Positions 34,895 through 43,182 of a stretch of DNA of 64,000 nt are shown here, piece after piece. Origin of the DNA: Nonomuraea sp. NEAU-A123 (GTDB taxonomy: Bacteria > Actinomycetota > Actinomycetes > Streptosporangiales > Streptosporangiaceae). The stretch is from the NCBI RefSeq assembly GCF_018603905.1, contig NZ_JAHFZZ010000006.1, positions 558,001-622,000 of the forward strand, in the 5' to 3' direction. The translations under genes were made by a program, and so were the position numbers. The first letter of the stretch is position 1, and each line of letters begins with the position of its first letter. Below the pieces are notes generated by a model. It was not told the origin of the DNA. It was given only the letters and a program-made list of their open reading frames with translations, and did no database searches.

Positions 34895-35638
34895 ATGGTG
34901 AGAATCACAGTGCTGGGTGGCTGCGGCGCGTGGCCCGCGGCCGGGCAGGCGTGCAACGGCTATCTGGTCGAGCATGAGGGCTTCCGGGTGCTCATCGACC
35001 CCGGTTACGCCACGCTGCCCAGGCTGCTGGCCTTGACGGCCGCCGAGGAGATCGACGCGGTGCTGGTCACGCACGGCCACCCCGACCACTGCGCCGACCT
35101 GAACCCGCTGCTCCGGGCCCGCGCCCTGGGCGACGCACCGCCGGCCGCCCTACCGGTGTACGCGCCGCCTGATGCCCTCACCGCCGTGCTCGCGCTGGAC
35201 AAGGCTCGCATGCTGGCCGGCAGTTTCCTCCTGCACGACCTGGCTCCTGGCAGGCCGTACGAGATCGGGCCCTTCCGCCTGGACACCTGGTCGCTTCCGC
35301 ACCATGTGCCCAACGCGGGACTCCGGCTGACCGGCGGCGGCCGGGTGGTCGCGTACACGGGCGATACCGGGCCCGCCCCCGCCCTGGCCGAGCTGGCGCG
35401 CGACGCCGACGTGCTGCTGGCCGAGGCGACCTATCCGGAACGGGTGCCCGACGAGGACGCGCCCTATCTGTCGAGCGCCCTCGACGCGGGCCGTACGGCG
35501 GCTCGTGCCGGTGTGGCCCGGCTGGTGCTCACCCACCTGTGGCCGGACAGCCCACCCGAGCCCGCGCTGGCAGCGGCCGCCAAGACGTATGGCGGCGAAC
35601 TCGCCGTGGCCACGGGCGGCCTCACCCTGGAACTGTGA
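34895..35638 (+). CDS. MBL-fold metallohydrolase (RNase Z-like)
   Basis: A 247-aa metallo-beta-lactamase-fold enzyme. The metal motif THGHPDHCAD (HxHxDH), a histidine in LPHHVPNAG, the Asp in AYTGDTG and the final His in LTHLWP supply the two-zinc site. The N terminus (ITVLGGCGAWP) and overall length resemble the RNase Z/cyclic-phosphodiesterase-like branch found in actinomycetes, but the long arm of RNase Z is not present. Probably a phosphodiesterase; the substrate is unknown. Confidence 0.85.
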   Translation: MVRITVLGGCGAWPAAGQACNGYLVEHEGFRVLIDPGYATLPRLLALTAAEEIDAVLVTHGHPDHCADLNPLLRARALGDAPPAALPVYAPPDALTAVLALDKARMLAGSFLLHDLAPGRPYEIGPFRLDTWSLPHHVPNAGLRLTGGGRVVAYTGDTGPAPALAELARDADVLLAEATYPERVPDEDAPYLSSALDAGRTAARAGVARLVLTHLWPDSPPEPALAAAAKTYGGELAVATGGLTLEL

Positions 35639-35650
35639 CTCGTATCGGAC

Positions 35651-36103
35651 TCAGCTCGGTGCGGTGAGCTCGGCGATCACTTCGGCCAACTCGGGCGGCT
35701 GGACGCCGTGCGGCAGCTCGTCGGTGGTGAACCATCGGTAGCCGAGGTAGGCCCGAACCTCCTCCTCGGTGAGCTCACCCGGATCCACCTCGGGGGTTCG
35801 CCTGGTGAAACAGGCCAGGTAGAACGGCTCGGTCTTCACGTACCGCACACCGAGCCAGGTGAAGTCCCGATGGACGGGCACCCACCGACCGGACACCGCC
35901 GCCCCCGGCAGGCCGGTCTCCTCGGCCAGCTCCCGGGCGGCCGCCTCCAGGGGCGTTTCGCCGGGATCGATCCCGCCACCCGGCGGCTCCCAGAGCGCCT
36001 CGCCGCTGACGTGGTCACGCCATCGCAGGAGCAGTACCCGGCCGTCGGCGTCCATGCAGACCACCCGCGCGGCGGGACGGTCACTGTTGATCTGGGCCTC
36101 CAC
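35651..36103 (-). CDS. Nudix hydrolase
   Basis: A Nudix enzyme of about 150 aa hydrolysing a nucleoside diphosphate linked to another moiety. The Nudix box GGGIDPGETPLEAAARELAEETGL is an exact GX5EX7REUXEEXGU match. The N-terminal RVVCMDADGRVLLLRW and the GEALWEPPGG segment are typical. GTG start at 36103 is chosen because GGAGGAGAAGGA precedes it; the frame begins 24 bp earlier. Convergent with the MBL gene. Confidence 0.9.
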   Translation of the reverse strand: MEAQINSDRPAARVVCMDADGRVLLLRWRDHVSGEALWEPPGGGIDPGETPLEAAARELAEETGLPGAAVSGRWVPVHRDFTWLGVRYVKTEPFYLACFTRRTPEVDPGELTEEEVRAYLGYRWFTTDELPHGVQPPELAEVIAELTAPS

Positions 36104-36143
36104 GCGTCCTTCTCCTCCTCCAGCCACCTCAAGCGCGTATGGG

Positions 36144-36776
36144 TCAACGCTTCATGGCGCCGTCCGCGATGGCGTCGGCGGCCTCGCCGATGGCCACGCC
36201 GACGATCTCCAGGCGGCGCACCAGTTCGCGTTCCTTCATCGCGTTCGCGGTCAGCTCGCCCGAGAAGATGCGGGCGATCTCGTACTGGTACATGCGCCTG
36301 ATGGAGCCGCCCGTCTTCTTCGCCGCCAGCGCGTCGTGGACCACGGCCGAGGGGTGGGAGGCGAGGACGCGTACGGCGTTCTCCAGGGCGTCGATGCCCT
36401 CGATGACCTGGTCGAGGAGCGGGGTGAAGCGGATCTGGTCCGGCACCCGATACAGGTACGACTCCCGGACGAAGTCGCGCAGCGAGTCCAGGACGTCGTC
36501 GATCGAGCGGGAGAGGCGGAACAGGTCCTCCCGGTCGATCGGCGTGACCAGGGCCGACTTGAGCTCCTCCACCAGGTGGCGTCGCTCCTCGTCGCCGAGG
36601 TGCTCGATCACGCGCATCTTCTCGTGCGCGCCCGTCCTGCCCACCTCTCCGCCGATCATGGCCATCGCCAGCCAGGCGCCCTCCTTGGTCGCCGCCAACT
36701 GGCCGAGCAGGGCCTCGCTCAGCGCGCTGTCCATGTGTCCCGACATCAGCGCCCGGATCCGCCGCAACCGCTTCAC
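36144..36776 (-). CDS. DUF47 / PhoU-like phosphate transport regulator
   Basis: A 210-aa all-helical protein of the DUF47 family (PhoU-like three-helix bundles) with the metal-binding pattern DREDLFRLSRSIDDVLDSL. DUF47 genes are usually paired with a PiT permease, whose activity or metal-phosphate specificity they modulate; here the permease gene lies 25 bp upstream on the same strand. Cytoplasmic, no membrane segments. Confidence 0.88.
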   Translation of the reverse strand: MKRLRRIRALMSGHMDSALSEALLGQLAATKEGAWLAMAMIGGEVGRTGAHEKMRVIEHLGDEERRHLVEELKSALVTPIDREDLFRLSRSIDDVLDSLRDFVRESYLYRVPDQIRFTPLLDQVIEGIDALENAVRVLASHPSAVVHDALAAKKTGGSIRRMYQYEIARIFSGELTANAMKERELVRRLEIVGVAIGEAADAIADGAMKR

Positions 36777-36801
36777 GTCCAGCCCCCTCGCCCCAGGTGG
36801 T

Positions 36802-37740
36802 TCACGCCGTCACCGCCTTCACCACGTACGCCGCGACGCCAGCCAGCAGCGCGCTCGCCGGTAGCGTCAGCAGCCAGGCGATGACGATCTTGACGGCGGC
36901 GTACCAGCGGACCCGGCCGGCGCCCTGCGCCACGCCGGCGCCGATCAGGCCGCCGGCGATGGCCTGGGTCATGCTCACCGGCATACCCAGTGCCGAGCAG
37001 GCGATCACCGCGATGCCTGAGGCCAGTTCGGCCGCCACGCCGTGCAGGGGCCGGGAGACGATGATCTCCCGGCTGAGCGTACGTCCCGCCCTGGGCAGGC
37101 CGTACCCGGTGCCGAGCCCGAACAGCAGCGCCCCCAGCGAGGTGTAGGTGAGCGGTGCGTCCGAGAAGCCCACCACGATCATGAAGACGGCGAGCATCTT
37201 CTGGCCGTCGTTGGCGGAGTAGGCGATGGTCTGCAGCAGGAAGCCCGCCCAGTGCCAGCGCGTCAGCCCGTGGCTGGTCGTCACCTTGACCAGCAGCCGG
37301 ATCATCACCCAGGCCAGCAAGCCGCCCACGACGGGTGCGGCCAGGCCGAAGGCCAGCACCAGGGAGACCGACCCGGCCGAGACCGGCAGCCCCCAGCCCA
37401 GGCCGGCCCCGGTGAGGCCGCCGACGATGGCCAGGGTGAGGCTGGTCGGGCGGCCTCTCGCGCTGAGCGTCATGACCACGATCAGCGCGGCGACCACCGC
37501 GACCGCCATCGCGATCTTCGCCCCCGCCCCCTGGAACGTGGCCAGCCGATTCACGAACGTCAGCGCGACCCGATGGGTGACCAGCGGCACCAACGCCACC
37601 AGCACCACCAGGGTGAGAATGCCGACCGCTGGACGTATCGCCGGCAGCTTCAGCCCGGTCGCGAGCAGGGCACCGCCGTCGTTCATCCCGGACACGAACG
37701 CGAACAGGCACGCGATCGCGATCAGTACGGCGGATTCCAC
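36802..37740 (-). CDS. PiT-family inorganic phosphate permease
   Basis: A low-affinity, cation-coupled phosphate transporter with about ten membrane segments. Both PiT signatures are present in variant form: FAFVSGMNDGGALLATGL in the first half and AYSANDGQKMLAVFM in the centre, plus PVSMTQAIAGGLIGAG near the end. The start is uncertain: GTG 37740 has GGAG 9 nt upstream, ATG 37755 lacks a Shine-Dalgarno, and the frame opens at 37806. Cotranscribed with the DUF47 gene; divergent from purU. Confidence 0.87.
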   Translation of the reverse strand: MESAVLIAIACLFAFVSGMNDGGALLATGLKLPAIRPAVGILTLVVLVALVPLVTHRVALTFVNRLATFQGAGAKIAMAVAVVAALIVVMTLSARGRPTSLTLAIVGGLTGAGLGWGLPVSAGSVSLVLAFGLAAPVVGGLLAWVMIRLLVKVTTSHGLTRWHWAGFLLQTIAYSANDGQKMLAVFMIVVGFSDAPLTYTSLGALLFGLGTGYGLPRAGRTLSREIIVSRPLHGVAAELASGIAVIACSALGMPVSMTQAIAGGLIGAGVAQGAGRVRWYAAVKIVIAWLLTLPASALLAGVAAYVVKAVTA

Positions 37741-37832
37741 AGGCGGGCGCTCCATGAGTAGGCCGGTGAGAGATAGTCTGCCCAGGTCAGCCAGAAGCCA
37801 CCCCATGATCCCCTGTCCGCGAGAGTGAAACC

Positions 37833-38684
37833 ATGAGCTCTGCCGAGTACATCCTGACCCTGTCCTGCCCCGACCGGCCCGGTGTGGTGGCCGCCGTCTC
37901 CGGCCTGCTGGCCGGGCGCGGCTGCAACATCATCGAGAGCCAGCAGTTCGGGGATCAGCAGGCGCAGCGGTTCTTCATGCGGGTCCAGTTCGCGGCGCCG
38001 CTGCCGGAAGACGACCTGCGTACGGCCTTCGCCGCCCTGGCGCCGGAGTTCGGCATGGAGGTCAAGCTGCGTGAGGTGGCCAGGAAGCCGCGCGTGCTCA
38101 TCATGGTCAGTAAGTTCGACCACTGCCTGAACGATCTGCTCTACCGCGTACGCGCCAAGTCCCTGGACATCGAGATCGTCGCCGTCGCGTCCAACCATCC
38201 CGACCTCCGCCCCCTGACCCAGTCGTACGGCATCGACTATCACCACCTGCCCGTCACGCCCGAGACCAAGGCGAGGCAGGAGTCGGAGGTGCTGGCACTG
38301 GTCGAGCACTATCAGGTGGACCTGGTGGTGCTGGCGCGATACATGCAGGTGCTGTCGGAGGATCTCTGCGAGAAGCTGGCGGGGCGGGCCATCAACATCC
38401 ATCACTCGTTCCTGCCGTCGTTCAAGGGCGCCAGGCCGTACCACCAAGCGCATGACCGGGGCGTCAAGCTGATCGGCGCGACCGCGCACTATGTCACGTC
38501 GGACCTGGATGAAGGGCCGATCATCGAGCAGGAGGTGGCGCGCGTGAACCACAGCCACTCCGCACAGGACCTGGTGGCGCTCGGCCGGGACGTGGAGTGC
38601 GTCGCGCTGGCGAGGGCCGTGAAGTGGCACGCCGAGCAGCGGGTGCTGCTCGACGGCCACAAGACGGTCATCTTCCCTCGCTGA
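37833..38684 (+). CDS. purU: Formyltetrahydrofolate deformylase
   Basis: PurU hydrolyses 10-formyl-THF to THF and formate, balancing one-carbon pools. The 283-aa protein has an N-terminal ACT domain (LTLSCPDRPGVVAAVSGLLA) and a C-terminal formyltransferase-like domain. The catalytic Asn-His-Asp set is visible as INIHHSFLPSFKGA and DEGPII. Length and order are standard. Convergent with the oxidoreductase gene 9 bp downstream. Confidence 0.96.
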   Translation: MSSAEYILTLSCPDRPGVVAAVSGLLAGRGCNIIESQQFGDQQAQRFFMRVQFAAPLPEDDLRTAFAALAPEFGMEVKLREVARKPRVLIMVSKFDHCLNDLLYRVRAKSLDIEIVAVASNHPDLRPLTQSYGIDYHHLPVTPETKARQESEVLALVEHYQVDLVVLARYMQVLSEDLCEKLAGRAINIHHSFLPSFKGARPYHQAHDRGVKLIGATAHYVTSDLDEGPIIEQEVARVNHSHSAQDLVALGRDVECVALARAVKWHAEQRVLLDGHKTVIFPR

Positions 38685-38693
38685 CCTGCGGCC

Positions 38694-39686
38694 TTATGGC
38701 CACATGACGACAAGCTTGCCGATCGTGTGGTTGTTCGCGAGGTCTGCATAGGCTCGCGTGGCTTCCGCTGGTCCGTAGCGGTGGGTGATGGTGTTCGGCA
38801 GGGTTCCGCGTACGGCCAGCGCGGCCAGTTCGTCCAGGTCGCCGGGGTCGGCGTGGGTGTAGACGGTGTCCACCCGTATGTCGGCGAAGGCCGCGGGGTC
38901 GGGGCTGGGGAAGGCGATGTTCAGCAGCCGCCCGCCCGGCCGGATGGCGCGGGCCGTGCCGACCAGGGCGGGGCCCGACTGGGCCAGGTTGACCAGGGTG
39001 TCCACGCCGTCCGCGTGGCGGCGCAGGGTCTCCGCGCCTGGATCGGTCGAGCGGTAGTCGATCACCTCGGCGGCTCCCAGCGCGCGAACGTACGGCTCGT
39101 CGTCGGGTATCGCGGTGGCGATCACATGGACGCCGCACGCGGCCAGCAGCGGGACCACCGCGCCGCCGACCCCGCCGGCCGCGCCGATCACGACCACCTT
39201 CGTGCCGCGAGTGAACGTTCCGGCGCGCAGCAGGGGCAGAGCTGTCAGGCCGGCGATCGGGAGAGTGGCGGTGTGGTCGGCGGGCAGGTCCGGCGGGCGG
39301 TGGGCCAGGGCCGGGGTGTCGGCGTCGAAGAGCGCGTATTCGGCCATGGTGCCCGTGGTCAGGGAAGGCGGTGTGGCAGTGAGGTCCGCCATGGCCTTCG
39401 CCGCGTAGGGGAGGCCGAGGCCGAATATTTCGTCCCCTGGGGCGAATCGGGAGACTCCGTCGCCGACGCCGGTGACCGTACCGGCGAAGTCGCTGCCCGG
39501 GACGTGCGGGAACGCCAGCGGAGCCGACTCCCGCATCACCCCGCTCAGGATGCGGAGATCGGCCGGGTTCAGTCCCGCGGCGGTGATCCGCACCCGCACC
39601 TGGCCGGGGCCCGGTTCCGGTGCCGGGATGTCTTCCATCGCCAGTACGTCCGCCGAGCCGTACTGCCTTGCCACCAATGCCCGCAT
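38694..39686 (-). CDS. Zinc-independent quinone oxidoreductase-like MDR protein
   Basis: A medium-chain reductase of 330 aa with NADPH-binding GAAGGVGG (about 170-177) and the N-terminal GroES-like domain (AAGLNPADLRIL, HVPGSDFAGTV). The zinc-ligand cysteines of alcohol dehydrogenases are absent, placing it with QOR-type enone/quinone reductases. GAGGAG precedes the ATG. Divergent from a TetR gene across a large quasi-palindrome, so it is probably induced by an electrophile or quinone sensed by that TetR. Confidence 0.88.
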   Translation of the reverse strand: MRALVARQYGSADVLAMEDIPAPEPGPGQVRVRITAAGLNPADLRILSGVMRESAPLAFPHVPGSDFAGTVTGVGDGVSRFAPGDEIFGLGLPYAAKAMADLTATPPSLTTGTMAEYALFDADTPALAHRPPDLPADHTATLPIAGLTALPLLRAGTFTRGTKVVVIGAAGGVGGAVVPLLAACGVHVIATAIPDDEPYVRALGAAEVIDYRSTDPGAETLRRHADGVDTLVNLAQSGPALVGTARAIRPGGRLLNIAFPSPDPAAFADIRVDTVYTHADPGDLDELAALAVRGTLPNTITHRYGPAEATRAYADLANNHTIGKLVVMWP

Positions 39687-39702
39687 GGGCGTCTCCTCGC
39701 TT

Positions 39703-39761
39703 AACCGGACCGGTTGGTCATGTTATGAGTGCTCAGCATAATATGACCGGCCGGTCCGGTT
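39703..39761. promoter_or_regulatory. 59-bp quasi-palindromic operator between MDR and tetR
   Basis: 19-bp arms (39703-39721 and 39743-39761) match in inverted orientation with two mismatches, and inner TTATG/CATAA arms share the same centre (39732). Each arm holds one palindrome: GACCGGTTGGTC (39708-39719) and perfect GACCGGCCGGTC (39745-39756). This fits two TetR dimers controlling both promoters. Confidence 0.8.
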
Positions 39762-39777
39762 GGGATAGGGTCGGTTT

Positions 39778-40539
39778 GTGGGGACGATGCGGGCCGATGC
39801 CATGCGTAACAGGCGGTTGCTGCTCGACGCGGCTGCCGCGGAGTTCGCGGAGCATGGGATGGATGTTTCGGTGGCGCAGATCGCGGTGCGGGCCGGGATC
39901 GGCAAGGGGACCGTGTTCCGCCACTTCGCCACCAAGGAGCAGCTCATCACGGCGATCTTCGCCGACCAACTCGACGACCTGGCCGCCATCGGAGAGGCGC
40001 TCCTGCGGGGGACGGGAGCGGGGGCAGGTATGGGTGCTGGCGAGGGTATTGATGCGAGTGCGGAGGCGGGCGCGGGCATCGGTGCGAGCGTGCAGGTGGG
40101 CGCAGGTATTGGTGCGAGCGTGCAGGCAGGCGCGGGCCCCGCGATGGCGGCGCGTGGCGCGGACGCGTTGCTGGCGTTCATGAGTGCGGGTGTCGAGGCG
40201 CAGGTCAGCGATCGGGCCTTCTGCCAGGCGGCGGGGGCGATCGCCCGGGCCGATCCGCAGGTGCGGCGGGCCAGCCAGCGCCTGGCGGCCGTCGCGGAGG
40301 CGCTCACGGCCGAGGCCAGGCGCGAGGGGTCTGTCCGCGACGACGTCACCGGACACGACATCGTGCTGCTGATCAACGCCGCCTCGCAGGCCACCGCGCC
40401 ACTCGGTGACACGGTGCCTGGGCTCTGGCGGCGCTATCTCAGCATGATGTTCGATGGGTTGCGTCCCGCGGCCGCCCACCCGCTCCCGGTCCCCGCTCCG
40501 GAGGAGACGCACTTCACAGCGGCGGCACACCGCGCCTGA
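39778..40539 (+). CDS. TetR family regulator with Gly/Ala repeat insert
   Basis: A 253-aa TetR protein. The N-terminal HTH (EFAEHGMDVSVAQIAVRAGIGKGTVFRHFATKEQL) is canonical. Between helix 4/5 and the ligand domain sits a Gly/Ala-rich insert of about 40 residues encoded by an in-frame 30-bp minisatellite, lengthening the protein beyond the usual 190-210 aa. The C-terminal SBP-like helices (FCQAAGAIARADPQVRRAS) resume afterwards. GTG start; ATG 39787 is an alternative. Likely repressor of the divergent oxidoreductase gene through the palindrome between them. Confidence 0.87.
   Translation: MGTMRADAMRNRRLLLDAAAAEFAEHGMDVSVAQIAVRAGIGKGTVFRHFATKEQLITAIFADQLDDLAAIGEALLRGTGAGAGMGAGEGIDASAEAGAGIGASVQVGAGIGASVQAGAGPAMAARGADALLAFMSAGVEAQVSDRAFCQAAGAIARADPQVRRASQRLAAVAEALTAEARREGSVRDDVTGHDIVLLINAASQATAPLGDTVPGLWRRYLSMMFDGLRPAAAHPLPVPAPEETHFTAAAHRA
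40033..40137 (+). repeat. 30-bp in-frame minisatellite inside tetR
   Basis: Two clean 30-bp units (40069-40098, 40099-40128) encode GAGIGASVQV and GAGIGASVQA. A degenerate unit lies before them and a 9-bp partial unit after. The insert sits in a linker, so copy-number change would not break the frame. Confidence 0.85.
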
Positions 40540-40688
40540 GCGGCCGTTCGGGGCACATTGGGTCTTGGGGATGGGTCCGACGTGGGCGGTCGCTTAGCGC
40601 GCGTCGGGCGTTAGGGCGCGTCGGGCGTGGACGGGCGTTCAGGACGTGTCGGGAGTGGGCCGGCGTTCAGCGCGTGGCCTCCGTGTCG

Positions 40689-41114
40689 TCAGACGTCGCG
40701 GGCGGAGAGGCCGTACGTGTCGCCGTCGAGGCCCCAGGCCAGGACGCGGCGCGGTCGGATGCCGATCCACGCGGCGTCGAACGGGAACCCGGCTCCCAGC
40801 CGCTCACCCAGCTCTTCGCCGCCGTCGAGGTGCGTCTCCGCGAGGCCGCGGATCTCGATGCCCCGCGGTGTCCACGGATCGACGGACGCCAGGTCGTCGA
40901 CCACGAGCGCCACGTCCGGCCGAGCCCTGGCGTCGCGGAACTTCTTGCTCGCCACCATGTCCGCGACGCTGCCGATCACAACGACCTCGGTCTCGGGGTC
41001 GTAGAAGACGCCCACCGGCGTCACGTGCGGCCCGCCCCCGGCACCGACCGTGGCGAAGCGGCCCAGCGGCTGGCTGATCAGATACGAGATCTCCGCCTCG
41101 GTGAACGTGGTCAT
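40689..41114 (-). CDS. PPOX-class F420/FMN-binding protein
   Basis: A 141-aa split-barrel protein of the pyridoxamine-phosphate-oxidase-like family. The N-terminal YLISQPLGRFATVGAGGGPHVTPVGVFYD and the strand VVIGS are characteristic, as is KKFRDARARPDVALVVDD. In actinomycetes many such proteins bind F420, others FMN or biliverdin; the cofactor cannot be decided here. ATGA overlap with the upstream DsbA-family gene (same strand). Upstream DNA (40594-40670) holds degenerate GCGTCGGGCGT repeats and no gene. Confidence 0.85.
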   Translation of the reverse strand: MTTFTEAEISYLISQPLGRFATVGAGGGPHVTPVGVFYDPETEVVVIGSVADMVASKKFRDARARPDVALVVDDLASVDPWTPRGIEIRGLAETHLDGGEELGERLGAGFPFDAAWIGIRPRRVLAWGLDGDTYGLSARDV

Positions 41115-41932
41115 GCCCCCTCCCGCGATCCCCGAGGGTCGGTGCGGGTCGCGGCGGACGGCCGCGACACCGGGTCGGGCGACGCGGCGGCCGGTTGTGG
41201 CCCGGCGTCGAAGGACGCGGCGCCGGATGGCCGGTCAGGGCCGAGAGGCGCGGCGGGCAGCCGCGACTCGGGGCGGGGAGACGTGCCGGATGACCGCCGC
41301 AGGGTGGCGAGCAGGGTGGCGGTGTCGACCCCGCCGCTGAGCGGCTCGGCGCCGGGGAAGACGAAGGTCGGCACCGTCGTGATCCCGGCCGCCCGAGCCG
41401 CGGCGACCTGCTCGCGTACCTCGGTGACGCCTTCCGCCGAGGCGAGGAACTCCTCGGCCCCCTGCACGCCGGCCCGCGCCGCCGCGTCGCTCAGCACGGC
41501 GTGGTCGCCGAGATCGCCGCCGTCACGGAAGTGCGACTCGTACAGCGCCGTAGCGAGCGTTGCCTGGGCCCCCGCACCGTACTCCCGCAGCGCGAACCAC
41601 AGCAGCCGATGCGCGGTGAACGTGTTGACCGCCACCGCCCGATCAAACCGATACTCCACCCCCTCCCTCGCCCCCAACTCGGCCATGCCCGAGGTCATCA
41701 AGGCCGCCTGTTCACGGCCGAACATCTCGGCCACCGCCTCCATCAGCGGCCGAGCCTCCTGCGGGGCGTCGGCGGCGAGCTGGTAGGGCAGGTGGACGAG
41801 CTCGGCGGCACCACCGAACGCCTCCACCGCGCGGTGGAAACGGTGCGTGCCCAGTCGGCACCAGGGGCACGCGAGGTCGGCGTACACCTCAACCCGTATC
41901 GGACGGCCGATGGCCGTTGTTTCGCTGGTCAT
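41111..41932 (-). CDS. DsbA-family thioredoxin-fold oxidoreductase (FrnE-like)
   Basis: A 273-aa thioredoxin-fold protein with a CPWC active site (residues about 22-25, in YADLACPWCRLGTHRF), inserted helical domain and cis-Pro loop TVPTFVF. There is no signal peptide, so it is a cytoplasmic FrnE/2-hydroxychromene-isomerase-like disulfide oxidoreductase. The last roughly 65 residues are a Pro/Ser/Ala-rich tail not needed for the fold. ATG 41932 is preferred to a TTG 9 bp upstream. Overlaps the PPOX gene by ATGA. Confidence 0.87.
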   Translation of the reverse strand: MTSETTAIGRPIRVEVYADLACPWCRLGTHRFHRAVEAFGGAAELVHLPYQLAADAPQEARPLMEAVAEMFGREQAALMTSGMAELGAREGVEYRFDRAVAVNTFTAHRLLWFALREYGAGAQATLATALYESHFRDGGDLGDHAVLSDAAARAGVQGAEEFLASAEGVTEVREQVAAARAAGITTVPTFVFPGAEPLSGGVDTATLLATLRRSSGTSPRPESRLPAAPLGPDRPSGAASFDAGPQPAAASPDPVSRPSAATRTDPRGSREGA

Positions 41933-42027
41933 ATGCCCCAACCTGCCGGTTCCGGCGCGGGTGAGGGAGGCCGCGTCAAGACGGGCACCAGCAGGGCCAC
42001 CAAAACCGGCAGGGCTACCAAAAGGGC

Positions 42028-42378
42028 TTAAGGGCGGTAAGTCCCGAAGTACCAGACGTTCCCCTCGGGATCCTGGCAGGCGTACTCGCGCGACCCGTAA
42101 GGCTGATCGGTGAGCTCCATCGTGATCGTGGCCCCGGCGGCCCGGGCGCGGGCCAGGTGGGCGTCGGGGTCGTCGACGGCGATGTACATGCCGGGACCGC
42201 CCGGCTTGCCCTCCCCGACCATGATCAGGTCGTCCCCGACGAGGAGCTCGGCGTGGTTGACCACGCCCTGGTCGTTCTTGGACGCCTCGTGCACCCGGAA
42301 CCCGAAGGCGGCGGTCAGGAAGTCGATGGCCGTCGCGCAGTTCTGGTAGCGGGCCAGGGCGTAAACGGTTCGTGTCAT
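42028..42378 (-). CDS. VOC family protein (PhnB-like)
   Basis: A 116-aa single VOC module pair resembling PhnB/YdeM-type proteins: ALARYQNCATAIDFLTAAFGFRVHE at the N terminus and SREYACQDPEGNVWYFGTY at the C terminus. Proteins of this group bind metal or sequester small ligands such as antibiotics. The AraC-type regulator gene ends 10 bp upstream on the same strand, so the two are cotranscribed. Confidence 0.85.
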   Translation of the reverse strand: MTRTVYALARYQNCATAIDFLTAAFGFRVHEASKNDQGVVNHAELLVGDDLIMVGEGKPGGPGMYIAVDDPDAHLARARAAGATITMELTDQPYGSREYACQDPEGNVWYFGTYRP

Positions 42379-42388
42379 GCGGTCAGTA

Positions 42389-43174
42389 TCAGACGGGGAC
42401 AGCCGCGGGTCTTGGACGAATCTGACCGGGCGTCGTGTCGCCCAGCGCCCTGAACTCGCGGTTCATGTGCGCCTGATCGTAGAAGCCGCAGTCGGCGGCG
42501 ACGCCGGCGATCGCCCGGCCGGAGCGGAGCAGGCGCAGCGCGGACTGGAAGCGGATCACCCGGGCGGCCGTCTTCGGCGTGAGGCCGACCTGGTCGTGGA
42601 AGCGGGCGACGAGATGGCGGTGGCTCCAGCCGAGCGACGAGGCCAGCCACGACGGCCCCACGCGGCCGCCCGAGGAGAGGAGCCGCGCCCACGCCCACGG
42701 AACCTCCGGGCCGATCTCCGGCCCGGCCAGGATGCGCTCCGTCAGCAGCCGGTCGGTCAGGGCCAGCCGCTCGGGCCAGGACGCCGTCCCGCCCAGCCGC
42801 TCGACGGCCGTGCGGGCCCAGCCGCCGAGCAGGTCCTCGATCGGGACCACGAGGTTCGTCAGCTCCCGCATCGGCATTCCGTACAGCCGCCGCGCCCCGA
42901 ACGGAGTGAGGAACACCTGCACGCCCTCGGCCGGGCCGAGCGTGCGGGTCACGGTGAAGCGGTCACTGAGCCCGCCGGTGAACGACGTGACGCGCGCCCC
43001 GCCCACCCCCATCGCCGCGCCGAACCCGAGGATCAGCACCGCACCCGGCATCGCCGCCTCGGACCGCGTCAACGGCGAGACGTAGTGCTCCCGGTACGCG
43101 GTCAGCCGCGTCACGTACGGCCGCAGAGCAGAGCTGGGGACGGCCTCCACCATGGCCAGCCCCAGCATGCTCAT
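42389..43174 (-). CDS. AraC-family transcriptional regulator
   Basis: A 261-aa regulator with a C-terminal double helix-turn-helix: GPSWLASSLGWSHRHLVARFHDQVGLTPKTAARVIRF and GRAIAGVAADCGFYDQAHMNREFRALGDTTPGQIR. The N-terminal part is the beta-rich ligand-sensing domain seen in AraC proteins paired with VOC genes. A prolyl oligopeptidase gene ends 8 bp upstream on the same strand, so all three may share a transcript. Confidence 0.9.
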   Translation of the reverse strand: MSMLGLAMVEAVPSSALRPYVTRLTAYREHYVSPLTRSEAAMPGAVLILGFGAAMGVGGARVTSFTGGLSDRFTVTRTLGPAEGVQVFLTPFGARRLYGMPMRELTNLVVPIEDLLGGWARTAVERLGGTASWPERLALTDRLLTERILAGPEIGPEVPWAWARLLSSGGRVGPSWLASSLGWSHRHLVARFHDQVGLTPKTAARVIRFQSALRLLRSGRAIAGVAADCGFYDQAHMNREFRALGDTTPGQIRPRPAAVPV

Positions 43175-43182
43175 ATTTCCGA

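Noticed and set aside
41981..42027. Short tandem repeat (AGGGCnACCAAAA-like) after the VOC gene as a CRISPR-like array
   Set aside because: Only about three imperfect copies with no spacers and no cas genes nearby.
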